A stretch of DNA of 64,000 bases, taken from positions 43,211 through 107,210 of the forward strand of contig JBBRNO010000005.1 of NCBI GenBank assembly GCA_038230275.1. Direction: 5' to 3'. Origin of the DNA: JANXXV01 sp038230275 (lineage in GTDB: Bacteria > Acidobacteriota > Terriglobia > Bryobacterales > Bryobacteraceae). Position numbers and translations under genes: made by a program. This document shows, piece after piece, positions 1-9,082 of the stretch; the stretch's first letter is position 1, and each line of letters begins with the position of its first letter. Below the pieces are notes generated by a model. The model was not told where the DNA came from and did not search any database. It was given only the letters and a program-made list of their open reading frames with translations.

Positions 1-29
1 TTTCCCGTTTGTGCAGCAGAATAGGTTCG

Positions 30-1643
30 ATGACTGCCGGTTCGTTTCCGCCTCTTGGCACCAAAGTGAAGGCACTGATGGTTTGGCCGCGCTTCCCACC
101 GTCGTTCTGGGGTTTTGAAGGGGTATTGGAAATGCTCCCCGAATGCGCCATGACGCCGCCGCTCGGGCTGATTACCGTCGCTGCCTTATGCCCGCCGACG
201 TGGGAATTGCGGCTGATCGATCACGCCTTCGACGAGTTGCGCGACGAAGACCTGCTGTGGGCGGACCTGGTGATGATCAGCGCGATGCATGCGCAACGGG
301 CCGATGCGCGGTCTATCCTTGCGCGTGCCCGCTCTCTGAAACGCCGGACGATCATCGGAGGCCCGTGGGCCAGCAGCGACCCCGATGCTGTCCTTCCTGA
401 CGCTGACCATGTGCTTGTCGGGGAAGCGGAAGAAGTCTTTGCCGGCATCGCCAGCGAACTGGAGCAGGGCACCGCGCGCAGTTTGTACCATGCGACGGAG
501 AAGCCGGATATGACGCGCAGTCCGATTGCGCGGTTCGACCTTCTGAAGTTGAACAAGTACACGTCGATGCCCGTTCAATTTTCGCGCGGGTGCCCGTTTC
601 AATGCGAGTTTTGCGACATCATCACCATTTACGGGCGGCGCCCCAGAACGAAGACACCGCAGCAGATGATTGCGGAACTGGATACGCTGCGGCAACTTGG
701 CTGGCGCAACGAGGTTTTCATCGTCGACGACAACTTTATCGGAAATAGCAAATTGGCCCTGCAGTTGACCCATGCTCTGACCGAGTGGCAGCGAGTTCAC
801 AATCGTCCCTTCTCCTTTTACACCGAGGCGTCCATCGATCTGGCAGATCGGCCGGAACTGATGTCTTCCATGGTAGAAGCGAACTTTATGTATGTTTTCC
901 TCGGCATTGAAACACCCTCCGCCGAGGCCTTGAAGGGATCGAAGAAGTTTCAGAATCTACGCCGGGATATGGTGGAGCAGGTTCGAGTGATTCAAGAAGC
1001 GGGGCTGTGGGTGCTGGCCGGATTCATTGTCGGCTTTGATTCGGACGACGAAACGATCTTTGACCGGCAACTGGCATTCATTGAACGTACAGCCATCGCA
1101 TGGGCAATGGCTGGAGTGTTGCAAGCACCACCCACAACGGCTCTGTTCGACCGCATGAAGAAAGAGGGACGGCTCATTGAGAACAGCGAGGCCATCACCA
1201 ACTTCAGTGCTCCGAATTTCCGTACGGTACTTCCGTTGACGGTGTTGTTGCGCGGGCTGTCGCGATTGCTGGCGAACCTCTATGAAGCCCAGCCGTTCTT
1301 TGACCGGGCGCTGCGGTCCCTGGAGATTTGGCGGCCCCGCAAGACGCAAGTGCCGCCAGACTTGCCCATGTGGTACAACCTTCGATTGCTGTTTGCCTCT
1401 ATGTGGACGCAGGGCGTTCGCTCCAATTATCGCCGCGCCTACTGGAGTTTTCTGTGGCAATTGATCTCCAGGTGGTCGCGGGAACCGGCCAAACTATGGT
1501 TGGGCTTCATGGTGCTTCTGTCGGCGCACCACTTCCTGATCTATTCCCGTCAAGTGGCCGAGGAGCTTGCGGTGGAAGCGGATTCATGGGCTGGCAAGGA
1601 GCCGAGTCCGGTTCAGCCGGCTTCGTTCATTACCATCGGCTAG
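30..1643 (+). CDS. B12-binding radical SAM protein (DUF4070 type)
   Basis: A 537-residue protein. The N-terminal part (about residues 15-150) looks like a cobalamin-binding Rossmann domain. It is followed by a radical SAM domain whose cluster motif is C-x3-C-x2-C (SRGCPFQCEFCD, cysteines near residues 188, 192 and 195), then a DUF4070-like C-terminal region. This family includes the hopanoid C-3 methylase HpnR and uncharacterised class B methylases, which use SAM, a 4Fe-4S cluster and cobalamin to methylate unactivated carbons. The substrate cannot be read from the sequence, and no hopanoid gene is nearby. The ATG at 30 has AGG a few bases upstream. A TTG at 9 and an ATG at 78 are alternatives. 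The next gene starts 4 bp after the stop, so the two are probably co-transcribed. Confidence 0.88.
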   Translation: MTAGSFPPLGTKVKALMVWPRFPPSFWGFEGVLEMLPECAMTPPLGLITVAALCPPTWELRLIDHAFDELRDEDLLWADLVMISAMHAQRADARSILARARSLKRRTIIGGPWASSDPDAVLPDADHVLVGEAEEVFAGIASELEQGTARSLYHATEKPDMTRSPIARFDLLKLNKYTSMPVQFSRGCPFQCEFCDIITIYGRRPRTKTPQQMIAELDTLRQLGWRNEVFIVDDNFIGNSKLALQLTHALTEWQRVHNRPFSFYTEASIDLADRPELMSSMVEANFMYVFLGIETPSAEALKGSKKFQNLRRDMVEQVRVIQEAGLWVLAGFIVGFDSDDETIFDRQLAFIERTAIAWAMAGVLQAPPTTALFDRMKKEGRLIENSEAITNFSAPNFRTVLPLTVLLRGLSRLLANLYEAQPFFDRALRSLEIWRPRKTQVPPDLPMWYNLRLLFASMWTQGVRSNYRRAYWSFLWQLISRWSREPAKLWLGFMVLLSAHHFLIYSRQVAEELAVEADSWAGKEPSPVQPASFITIG

Positions 1644-1647
1644 AGCG

Positions 1648-2022
1648 ATGAAACCAGAACCCGTCAGCGTGGCCGCCGCGCCGGCGCAAAACGACACCTA
1701 CTCGCAGGCGGTCCGGATGGGGGATTTGCTATATCTATCCGGGCAGCTCGGGGTACGGCCCGACGGCACACTCCCCGATACATTTCGCGAAGAGGTGCAG
1801 CAGGCATTGGATAACGTGGCCACCGTGCTGGAAGCGGCCGGGTCTTCTCTAACACTGGTTGCTAAAGTGAATATCTACATCACCGACTTTTCGCGGTTGC
1901 GGGAAATGAATGAGGTCTATCCGAAATACTTTCCGCATCGTCCGGCCAAGACAACGGTTGAAATTGCGCGGCTCGACAAAGGCGGACATATTGAAGTGGA
2001 AGTGATTGCGTCCGCCGGGTGA
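1648..2022 (+). CDS. RidA/YjgF/UK114 family protein lacking the usual arginine
   Basis: A 124-residue single-domain protein of normal family length. RidA enzymes form trimers that hydrolyse reactive enamines and imines left by PLP enzymes. The core motifs SGQLGV, QALDNV and EIARL are visible. The position that carries the catalytic Arg (PARS in E. coli RidA, Arg105) is lysine here (HRPAKTTVEI, Lys101). The C-terminal glutamate (IEVEVIA, Glu118) is kept. The protein may therefore belong to a Rid branch without imine deaminase activity. It starts 4 bp after the radical SAM gene and is probably translated from the same mRNA. Confidence 0.9.
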   Translation: MKPEPVSVAAAPAQNDTYSQAVRMGDLLYLSGQLGVRPDGTLPDTFREEVQQALDNVATVLEAAGSSLTLVAKVNIYITDFSRLREMNEVYPKYFPHRPAKTTVEIARLDKGGHIEVEVIASAG

Positions 2023-2032
2023 GCGAGCGGAA

Positions 2033-2923
2033 TTAGCTCTTCAAGTTCTTGTGGAAGAAATCGAGCGTCCGCTGCCACGCCAACTTCGCTGCGGCCTCAT
2101 CATAACGGGGTGTCGTATCGTTGTGGAAGCCATGATTGGCGCCCTCGTAGTTATAAGCCGTGTAGGTGACATGGTTGGCTTTGAGCGCTTCTTCGTAGGC
2201 CGGCCATGCGGCGGCAATCCTTGTATCCAGGCCTGCGAAATTCAGCATCAGCGGCGCTTTTATCTTCGGGACGTCCGCCAGTGGCGGCGGTCCACCGTAG
2301 AAGGGAACAGCGGCGGAAAGCTCCGAGCCCATCTTTGTTGCGAGCACGTTCGACATGCCTCCGCCGAAACAGAAGCCGACCACTCCGGCTTTGCCCGTGG
2401 AATCGGAGCGAGCCTTTAACCATCGGATGGCGGCGAGGAAATCCTCGGTCATCTTGGCCTTATCCACCGTCTGGAAGAGCTTGCCACCTTTTTCGTCGTC
2501 ACCCGGGTAACCACCCACGCTAGTAAGACCGTCCGGCGCCAACGCAATGTAATTGGCGGTCGCCAAGCGGCGGGCGACGTCTTCTATATAGGGATTCAGA
2601 CCGCGATTTTCATGGATTACCAGGACCACCGGATGTTTTCCGCTTTTTGCGGGACGAGCCAGGTAACCTTTTATGCTGCCATTTCCTTCCGGCGATGGAA
2701 CAGTGACGTATTCGGTCTTGATTCTACTGTCGTCTTTGGGCACTTGTTCGGCCCATGCGTAGTTGGGGCGCAAGCTTTCAAACAAGGCCATTGCCGTCAT
2801 GCCGCCTACCGCATACTTCTTCGCGTCGTCTAGAAAGGCGCGGCGGTCGATATCGCCATGAACGTAGCGGTCGAAAAGGTTTAGTAGCTCTTGTGGATAT
2901 TCATTTGCTTTTTGACGTTCCAT
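2033..2923 (-). CDS. dienelactone hydrolase family protein, probably exported
   Basis: A 296-residue alpha/beta hydrolase. About 55 N-terminal residues contain an arginine pair (DRRAFLDDA) and a hydrophobic stretch, resembling a long Tat leader. The hydrolase domain follows, with HENRG near residue 104 (the Glu typical of dienelactone hydrolases), the nucleophile motif GFCFGG (Cys185), Asp233 (GLDTR) and His264 (NHGFH). A Cys-Asp-His triad with the HENRG glutamate is the hallmark of the DLH family rather than ordinary serine esterases. The ATG at 2923 was chosen because it has a purine-rich site just upstream. A start 36 bp earlier is open. It runs convergent to the RidA gene. The natural substrate is unknown. 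Confidence 0.88.
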   Translation of the reverse strand: MERQKANEYPQELLNLFDRYVHGDIDRRAFLDDAKKYAVGGMTAMALFESLRPNYAWAEQVPKDDSRIKTEYVTVPSPEGNGSIKGYLARPAKSGKHPVVLVIHENRGLNPYIEDVARRLATANYIALAPDGLTSVGGYPGDDEKGGKLFQTVDKAKMTEDFLAAIRWLKARSDSTGKAGVVGFCFGGGMSNVLATKMGSELSAAVPFYGGPPPLADVPKIKAPLMLNFAGLDTRIAAAWPAYEEALKANHVTYTAYNYEGANHGFHNDTTPRYDEAAAKLAWQRTLDFFHKNLKS

Positions 2924-3033
2924 AGAGAGGCCCTTAAGTCCTTGCGCGCAGGATATCACAGCGGGGCTGATGATAGACCCTGCTGTTATCCAGCCCTTGA
3001 CGTCAGGTGTGATTTAGTGGAGAGTAGTTCAGC

Positions 3034-3390
3034 ATGAAACTCTTACTGATTTTGATCGCCCTGTTTGCGGTGACGGCTTCCGCCGCCGATGTGACTGGGA
3101 ACTGGAAGGGTACCGCGGAGTCGCAGAATGGGACCATCGAGCGCACGTTCACTTTTAAGGTGGACGGGACGAAGCTGACCGGGGAAACCAGCAGCGAGAT
3201 GATGGGCAAGTCGACGATTACCGACGGACGGGTGGAAGGGGACAGCCTGTTTTTCACCATCAAGGTGAAGTTTCAGGATCAGGATATGACCTTGAATTAC
3301 AAAGGCAAGGTTAGCGGCGACACCATGAAGCTGAATGTCGATTTTCCCGGCGGTCCTAGTCTGGAATGGACCGTTAAGCGGATTTCGTGA
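3034..3390 (+). CDS. small secreted beta-rich protein, function unknown
   Basis: A 118-residue protein with a clear Sec signal peptide (MKLLLILIALFAVTASA, cleavage after about residue 17). The mature part is about 100 residues of alternating beta-strand pattern (GNWKG, GTKLTGE, DSLFFTIKV, MTLNYKGKV), like a small lipocalin-type or calycin-type barrel. Short proteins of this type recur in Solibacter relatives and are annotated as hypothetical. It sits alone between convergent and divergent neighbours. No catalytic residues can be recognised. Confidence 0.75.
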   Translation: MKLLLILIALFAVTASAADVTGNWKGTAESQNGTIERTFTFKVDGTKLTGETSSEMMGKSTITDGRVEGDSLFFTIKVKFQDQDMTLNYKGKVSGDTMKLNVDFPGGPSLEWTVKRIS

Positions 3391-3396
3391 ACTGAA

Positions 3397-4974
3397 TTAG
3401 AGCGAGCCGGCGCGCATCTGCTCCGCTAAGTGATCGGTAGCGCGCATCGACAAGGCCAGAATGGTCATAGTCGGGTTTTGCGATCCGCCGGTGACGAAGC
3501 TGCTGCCGTCTACCACGAAAAGATTCTTGATATCATGCGTCTGGTTCCATTTGTTCAGCACGCTGGTCTTTGGATTGTCGCCCATGCGGCATGTTCCCAA
3601 TTCATGAATGCTGTAGCCGGGCGGGAACATCTTATCGTTCCGGTTTAGAACCTCAAATCCAGCGCCATGGCAAACTTCGCCGATGGTCTGCACCGCATCC
3701 TTGGCCATTTGGAATTCGTTGTCGCCGTATTTGGCCTGGAAATGCAGGACCGGGATTCCCCAGGCGTCAACCACATCCTTATTGATCCGGACGTGATTTT
3801 CGAATCGGGGAAGCACTTCTCCCATCAACGTGCAGGAGAACGAAGTGCCGCGGTGGCTGTCCAGCGTTTTTTGCAACTCTTCGCCCCATTGCGGAAAATA
3901 CTTCGCATCCGGAGTGCCGCCGGTGCTGAAATCGAGAGCGTACCCGCGGAGGAAGTTTTTCTCCGGTTTGGTTTTGTCCAGGTTCCGGAAGCGGGGAATG
4001 TATCCGCCGCCGCCCACCAAGCCACGCCCGCCTTTCCCGTCTCGCACTTCCGGGATTGTTGCGACCACGCTATTCGACATGTAGAACTGGTCGTGAAGAT
4101 AGTGACCTAAGACCCCGCTGGAGTTGGCGATTTTGGAATTCAGCAGAATGCGCGTGCTTTCCAGGCACGATGCGCCAACAATCACGACGCGCGCCTTCAC
4201 GTGCACCTCGCGGCGGGAATGACGGTCCAGAAAATTTGCGCCATTCGCCAGGCCGGTGTTCTTGTCGACGGTTACATCCCGCACCACGGCATTGGGAACC
4301 ATCGTCAGATTTCCGGTGGCCATCGCATCTGGCAACAGCAGGTTCATGGAACTGGCGAATTGCCCGTTGCCAAGGGCGCGCCGCATTTTGGTGACGGTGA
4401 TGCCACGGGTTTTGGCGGAATCCGCGAAACGCTTTGTGGCCGCGCTGTCCGGCGAATTGTCTTCAATGAAAATGCCATCCGGCAGCTGGGCGAGTCCTTC
4501 TTTGCGGCCAGCGACGCGGAAGATCGGTTCCACCTGATCGTAATAAGGGGACAAATCGGCATGGCTAATGGGCCAGTTTTCGCCGAAGCCGTCATGGTCC
4601 TTGGCCTTGAATTCAAAATCGCTCAGGCGGAACGACATGCGGGCCCAAAACAGCGATTTGCCGCCAATCATGCGAACTCGTACCCAGTTGAATGGCTGCT
4701 TAGGATCGTGGGTGTAGGGAACTTCTTTTTCATCAACCCATTGATTGGCGTTGAACTCATTCGCCTGGAAAAGGTGCGGTAGTTTTCCCGGTTTTCCGAA
4801 GCCGCGATACGGCAGTTCGTACACTGGTCTTAAGATGCGGTTCTTCTCGAAGTCCACCAGTGGCCCTGCGTCCAGCAGTAAACACTTGATGCCCTTTTTC
4901 GTCAAGTTGTAGGCGGCCATTCCGCCGGACGCACCGGAGCCGATGATGAGAACGTCGTAGTCTTTGGCGGGCAT
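3397..4974 (-). CDS. GMC-family FAD oxidoreductase
   Basis: A 525-residue flavoprotein. The N-terminal dinucleotide-binding motif is GSGASGG (residues 12-18). The C-terminal half has the GMC signatures IHELGTCRMG and DGSSFVTGGSQNPTMTI. Close relatives are the catalytic subunits of membrane-bound gluconate or sugar dehydrogenases, which oxidise sugar hydroxyls in the periplasm. The upstream gene, 12 bp away on the same strand, is a subunit-3-like partner, which supports a two-subunit dehydrogenase. The protein has no signal peptide of its own, so it may be exported as a complex with the Tat-bearing subunit. The start at 4974 gives the canonical MPAKDYDVLIIGSG beginning. A longer frame to 5151 overlaps the upstream gene and is rejected. 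Confidence 0.93.
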   Translation of the reverse strand: MPAKDYDVLIIGSGASGGMAAYNLTKKGIKCLLLDAGPLVDFEKNRILRPVYELPYRGFGKPGKLPHLFQANEFNANQWVDEKEVPYTHDPKQPFNWVRVRMIGGKSLFWARMSFRLSDFEFKAKDHDGFGENWPISHADLSPYYDQVEPIFRVAGRKEGLAQLPDGIFIEDNSPDSAATKRFADSAKTRGITVTKMRRALGNGQFASSMNLLLPDAMATGNLTMVPNAVVRDVTVDKNTGLANGANFLDRHSRREVHVKARVVIVGASCLESTRILLNSKIANSSGVLGHYLHDQFYMSNSVVATIPEVRDGKGGRGLVGGGGYIPRFRNLDKTKPEKNFLRGYALDFSTGGTPDAKYFPQWGEELQKTLDSHRGTSFSCTLMGEVLPRFENHVRINKDVVDAWGIPVLHFQAKYGDNEFQMAKDAVQTIGEVCHGAGFEVLNRNDKMFPPGYSIHELGTCRMGDNPKTSVLNKWNQTHDIKNLFVVDGSSFVTGGSQNPTMTILALSMRATDHLAEQMRAGSL

Positions 4975-4985
4975 GAATTTTCTTA

Positions 4986-5576
4986 TTAGTCGAGCGGATA
5001 CCAGTAGAGCCCTACCCCGCCGCCGCGGCGTCCACCAGTGGCGCCCGCCGCGGCTACCCATTCGCGCGAGTTCATGGTTGCGGTGCGGATGTCCTGCTTC
5101 GCTTCGCGCAGAAAACGGGCGAAGGCGTCGGCCGGCGGATCGTAGGTCCAACTGGCACGGAGCGGTGATAGTAACGTCTCGGCTTGGGGCGTTTCCAACT
5201 CCGCGAAGGGCTTCGCGAATTTCTTTGCAGCTTGTGTGTTCAACTGGTCCAGGCCGGATCGGTAGAGTTTCTGGCGATCCTCTAAAGATTGGCCGATCAG
5301 GAAGTCCAGGAACTCGGCGGCGGTCGCGTCCGTAGCGCCGGGAGCGCCATTGATAGAAGGCAGAATAATATCGCTAAGCTTTCGCAGGGCGGCCAGTTGT
5401 GGCGGCGTGAAGAAATGCGGCGTTGTGTTTCCGGCATCGTCCGCGATTCCCGTTTCCAGTTTTGGAGCGGCTTGGACTACTGGAACCGGTGTTGGTCTGG
5501 CGGAATCCTGCGCCACCATCAGCGGAGCGGTCGCGGGTGCGGCGATAAGGGATTGCACAAAACGACGGCGCTTCAT
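4986..5576 (-). CDS. gluconate 2-dehydrogenase subunit 3 family protein (Tat signal)
   Basis: A 196-residue protein. It begins with a twin-arginine type leader (MKRRRFVQSLIAAPATAPLMVA). A helical domain follows with motifs typical of the family (PPQLAALRKLSDIILP, AAEFLDFLIG). In characterised systems this small subunit carries the FAD subunit through the Tat pathway and links it to a cytochrome. It lies between the isomerase-like gene (adjacent, no gap) and the GMC oxidoreductase (12 bp), so the three genes form one operon. No cytochrome c subunit is in the immediate neighbourhood, so the electron acceptor is unclear. Confidence 0.88.
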   Translation of the reverse strand: MKRRRFVQSLIAAPATAPLMVAQDSARPTPVPVVQAAPKLETGIADDAGNTTPHFFTPPQLAALRKLSDIILPSINGAPGATDATAAEFLDFLIGQSLEDRQKLYRSGLDQLNTQAAKKFAKPFAELETPQAETLLSPLRASWTYDPPADAFARFLREAKQDIRTATMNSREWVAAAGATGGRRGGGVGLYWYPLD

Positions 5577-6494
5577 TTAGACCTCTTTGACCACTTTCAG
5601 CAGAGCCTTTAGCGAAGTATCAGTGGCGTGCATCTTGCCTTTGGGGCTTTTCCAATGGGTTTCCAGGGTGAACGTTTCTTTGTATCCGCTCTTCAGCAAT
5701 GCGCGAATTTGGGACAGGTTATCGAATTCGCCATCGCCCACCGCGCACCATTCGATTTTGCCGTCGGCTCCCTTTTTATAGTCGCGAAGGTGGACGTGAA
5801 AGATGCGGAAAGTGTCGAGCTTTGCGTAGCCATCTGGGAACGATTTCTCGCCGGCCGCGCCTGCGTTGTTTGGATCCCAGGTCAGCCCCAGATTACTTGC
5901 CTTGACGTGCTTCAATAGTTCAGCCGATTGAGCGCCGGTTTCGATGTAGCTACTGCCCACATTTTCCAGTGCCAACCGGAAGCCGCCAGCCTTGGCTCTG
6001 CGCGCCGCCTCCTTTTGGAGTTCGTAGATTCTGGCGTAGTCCTTTGTGGTTGGAGTCTCATCCGCCTTATACGTGAAGCCGAAGGTGCGGATCTTGTCGG
6101 TCCCGAATACTTTTGCGCGCTCCATGGAACTGTCTAACAGCTTCCATTGTTCGTCCAACGCCTTTTGGCCCTCTGCCGTTTCCGGCGGCAACGGTACCTT
6201 GAAGAATCCCGTGCCTTCGATGGAGACACGGATCTTGTGCTGATCCAGAATAGAGCTGGCCTCGCGGATCTTGTCCATGGGCTGTGCGGTATTGTATTTG
6301 CCCCAGACGTTCCTGATCTCAGCCCAGTTCAGGTTGAATTCCCGGAGGAACTTGGCGGCGGTGGTCACATCGTCGTCAATCTCATCGGTGGTAACGCCGA
6401 GCTTCATCGCCTCTAAGGGCAATGCCAGCAGGCGATGGATGGGGAACGCCAGTGCGGACGCAGCAAGCGCGTCGCGGCGCGTGAAGAAAGACAT
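5577..6494 (-). CDS. sugar phosphate isomerase/epimerase-like TIM-barrel protein, exported
   Basis: A 305-residue member of the xylose-isomerase-like TIM-barrel family (AP_endonuc_2 fold). It has a twin-arginine type leader (FTRRDALAASALAFPIHRLLAL). Barrel metal-site motifs are visible: LALENVGSS (Glu), LTWDPNNAGA (Asp), HVHLRDY (His) and FTLETHW (Glu). It is the first gene of the operon with the gluconate-dehydrogenase-like subunit and the GMC oxidoreductase. Its stop codon directly abuts the next start. The pairing suggests sugar oxidation and isomerisation outside the cytoplasm, but the substrate is not known. Confidence 0.85.
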   Translation of the reverse strand: MSFFTRRDALAASALAFPIHRLLALPLEAMKLGVTTDEIDDDVTTAAKFLREFNLNWAEIRNVWGKYNTAQPMDKIREASSILDQHKIRVSIEGTGFFKVPLPPETAEGQKALDEQWKLLDSSMERAKVFGTDKIRTFGFTYKADETPTTKDYARIYELQKEAARRAKAGGFRLALENVGSSYIETGAQSAELLKHVKASNLGLTWDPNNAGAAGEKSFPDGYAKLDTFRIFHVHLRDYKKGADGKIEWCAVGDGEFDNLSQIRALLKSGYKETFTLETHWKSPKGKMHATDTSLKALLKVVKEV

Positions 6495-6565
6495 GGGCCG
6501 ATTATATCGCGCGGTACTATTTCCGCGCCGCAGCGTAATTTACCATTAGGTCACAGGAGCCGCCC

Positions 6566-9034
6566 TTGCAAACTCTTCTAGCCACGTTCCGGCACACGTT
6601 TCGCAGGCTTTCCCGGTCGCCGATGTTCACGGCAATCTCAGTGCTTACTCTAGCCATCGGCATCGGCGCGAATACGGCAATCTTCAGCGTCATCAATGGC
6701 GTGCTGCTGAAGCCGTTGCCGTATCCCCACTCCGAAGAATTGGTGGCGTTGTGGCAAACCGCGCCCGGTATCAACATCAAAGATCTGGATATGTCCCCGT
6801 CGGTGTACTTTATCTACACCGATGAGAACCGCGTGTTTCAGGATGTGAGCATCTGGACCGATGGCAGGACTACTGTGACGGGCCTGGCCGAGCCGGAAGA
6901 CTTGCCGGTGCTATATACGAGCAATCGCCTGCTTCCGATTCTGGACGTGCAGGCGCAGCTTGGACGCCGCTTCACCCGGGCTGACGATGACCAGAAGGCC
7001 ACCGGCGACACTGTAATGCTGTCTCACGTCTACTGGAAATCTCGCTTTGGGGGAGATCGTTCTGTACTGGGCCGCCGCATTTTGATCGAAGGCGCGGCGC
7101 ACGAGGTGATCGGCGTCCTGCCGGCTTCGTTTCAGTTCATGGACCGGAAGTTTTCGCTGGTAATTCCCCTGCGGTTTGACCGCGGCAAAGTGCATCTGGG
7201 GAATTTCAGTTACAGAGGAGTGGGCTGGCTGAAACCCGGTGTGACGCTCGATCAGGCGAATACCGACGTTGGCCGCATGATACCGATGGCATCCCAGCGT
7301 TTTCCGGCTCCGGACGGGTATAGCGTGAAAATGTTCGATGATGCGCGGATTGGCCCCAACCTGAGATTGCTGAAAGACGACCTGCTGGGTGATATTGGCA
7401 ATACGCTGTGGGTTCTGATGGGCACAGTGGGTATCGTGCTTCTGATTGCGTGCGCCAATGTGGCGAACCTGCTGTTGGTGTGGGCGGACCGACGCCAGCA
7501 GGAACTGGCGATTCGCGCGGCGCTTGGGGCGGGATGGGGACGCATTGCGCGTGAGTTGCTGTTTGAAAGTCTGTTGCTTGGTTTAGCTGGAGGCGCGCTC
7601 GGGATGGGGCTTGCTTACGGCGCGTTGCAGGTGCTTTCCGTCTCCGGGTTGAAGCATCTACCGCGCATTGAGAATATCTCAATCGATCGGTGGGTGATGC
7701 TCTACACGCTAACAATTTCGCTGGCGGCCGGCGTGGTCTTCGGTCTCATACCTGTATTCAAGTATGCCAGCCCCCATCTCTCGAACGCCTTGCGCAGCGG
7801 AGGCAGATCGCAGAGTCAAAGCAGGGACCGGCATCGGGCGCGCAGCGTTCTGGTTGTCGTGCAAGTAGCGCTGGCGTTGGTCTTGCTAATCAGCTCGGGC
7901 CTGATGATCAGAACGTTCCAGGCGTTGCGCCAAGTGGATCCGGGTTTCTCGAATGCGCAGGAGATCCAGACCTTTCGCATTACAATTCCTGACACTCAGG
8001 TGAAAGAGCCGGAGCGAGTGATTCGAATGGAGCAGGAGATTCTGAACCGGATTGCCGCTCTTGCAGGCGTGTCTTCGGCGGCGGTGACAAACTCACTTCC
8101 GATGGTGGGGAGTTCGAACGATCCCATCTATGCTCAGGATCGAGAGTACCCGGTGGGAACGATCCCGCCGATTCGGCGCTTCAAGAACATTTCTCCAGGC
8201 TACTTGTCCACCGTGGGCAGCCGGCTGATTGCGGGACGCGATGTGACGTGGACAGATACTTACAACCAATCGCCGGTGGCTCTAATCTCTGAGAACATGG
8301 CGCGTGAGTTGTGGAACAATCCGCAAGCCGCCGTAGGCAAGAGGATCAGGGCCACGCTCAAGAACGACTGGTCTGAAATTATCGGCGTCGCGGGGGATTT
8401 ACGCGACAACGGTATCGATAAAAAAGCGCCCGCCATTGTCTACTGGCCCCTGCTCCAGAAGAACTTCGAGGGTAACAAGATCGTAGCGCGCCGCAGCGTG
8501 GCTTACGCGATCCGTACACCGCGGGTGGGATCAACGGGTTTGCTTGGCGAACTTCAGCAGATTGTTCTGAGCGTGAATGCGAGCTTGCCTGTGGCGAATG
8601 TAAGAACATTGGGAACAATCTACAATGAGTCGCTTGCGAGAACCTCATTCACACTCGTGATGCTCGCAATCGCCGGTGTTACTGCCCTACTGGTGGGCGT
8701 GGTGGGGATTTACGGTGTGATCTCATACTCTGTTTCACAGAGGACGCGCGAGATTGGAATTCGGTTGGCGTTGGGTGCGCAGGTGCGAGAGGTGACCGGA
8801 ATGTTTGTCCGCCACGGGTTGCTGCTGTCGGGCATCGGAGCAGCCTGCGGGCTGGTGGCGGCATTCTTGTTGACGCGGCTGATGAAGTCGATTCTGTTCG
8901 ACGTCAGTCCCGCGGATCCGCTGACATATACGGCGGTCTGTGCGGGCCTGATTTTTGCGGCCATGCTGGCCAGTTACCTGCCGGCGCGGAAGGCCGCCGC
9001 GGTGGATCCATCCGAGGCTCTACGCGCGGAGTAA
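6566..9034 (+). CDS. ABC transporter permease, acidobacterial duplicated orphan permease (ADOP)
   Basis: An 822-residue permease with two copies of the MacB/FtsX arrangement. Each copy has a membrane anchor, an extracytoplasmic MacB_PCD domain and a three-helix FtsX block. The first anchor is near residues 20-45 (FTAISVLTLAIGIGANTAIF). FtsX blocks lie near 270-390 and 690-815, ending in the family motif SYLPARKAAAVDPSEALR. Such proteins occur in large paralogous sets in Acidobacteria, without an adjacent ATPase, and that is true here. The substrate is unknown; MacB-type machines move lipoproteins, peptides or toxins. The start is TTG at 6566, supported by AGGAG at 6555-6559 with a 6-base spacer. 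The gene is divergent from the isomerase operon. Confidence 0.92.
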   Translation: MQTLLATFRHTFRRLSRSPMFTAISVLTLAIGIGANTAIFSVINGVLLKPLPYPHSEELVALWQTAPGINIKDLDMSPSVYFIYTDENRVFQDVSIWTDGRTTVTGLAEPEDLPVLYTSNRLLPILDVQAQLGRRFTRADDDQKATGDTVMLSHVYWKSRFGGDRSVLGRRILIEGAAHEVIGVLPASFQFMDRKFSLVIPLRFDRGKVHLGNFSYRGVGWLKPGVTLDQANTDVGRMIPMASQRFPAPDGYSVKMFDDARIGPNLRLLKDDLLGDIGNTLWVLMGTVGIVLLIACANVANLLLVWADRRQQELAIRAALGAGWGRIARELLFESLLLGLAGGALGMGLAYGALQVLSVSGLKHLPRIENISIDRWVMLYTLTISLAAGVVFGLIPVFKYASPHLSNALRSGGRSQSQSRDRHRARSVLVVVQVALALVLLISSGLMIRTFQALRQVDPGFSNAQEIQTFRITIPDTQVKEPERVIRMEQEILNRIAALAGVSSAAVTNSLPMVGSSNDPIYAQDREYPVGTIPPIRRFKNISPGYLSTVGSRLIAGRDVTWTDTYNQSPVALISENMARELWNNPQAAVGKRIRATLKNDWSEIIGVAGDLRDNGIDKKAPAIVYWPLLQKNFEGNKIVARRSVAYAIRTPRVGSTGLLGELQQIVLSVNASLPVANVRTLGTIYNESLARTSFTLVMLAIAGVTALLVGVVGIYGVISYSVSQRTREIGIRLALGAQVREVTGMFVRHGLLLSGIGAACGLVAAFLLTRLMKSILFDVSPADPLTYTAVCAGLIFAAMLASYLPARKAAAVDPSEALRAE

Positions 9035-9082
9035 ATCCTGGTGCTTAAAATAGTCGAAGCAGGAATATCACCAGGAGAGTTT

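Noticed and set aside
6566..9034. The permease as a MacB antibiotic exporter
   Set aside because: No ATPase domain or adjacent ATPase gene exists, and the duplicated form is typical of acidobacterial orphan permeases with unknown substrate.
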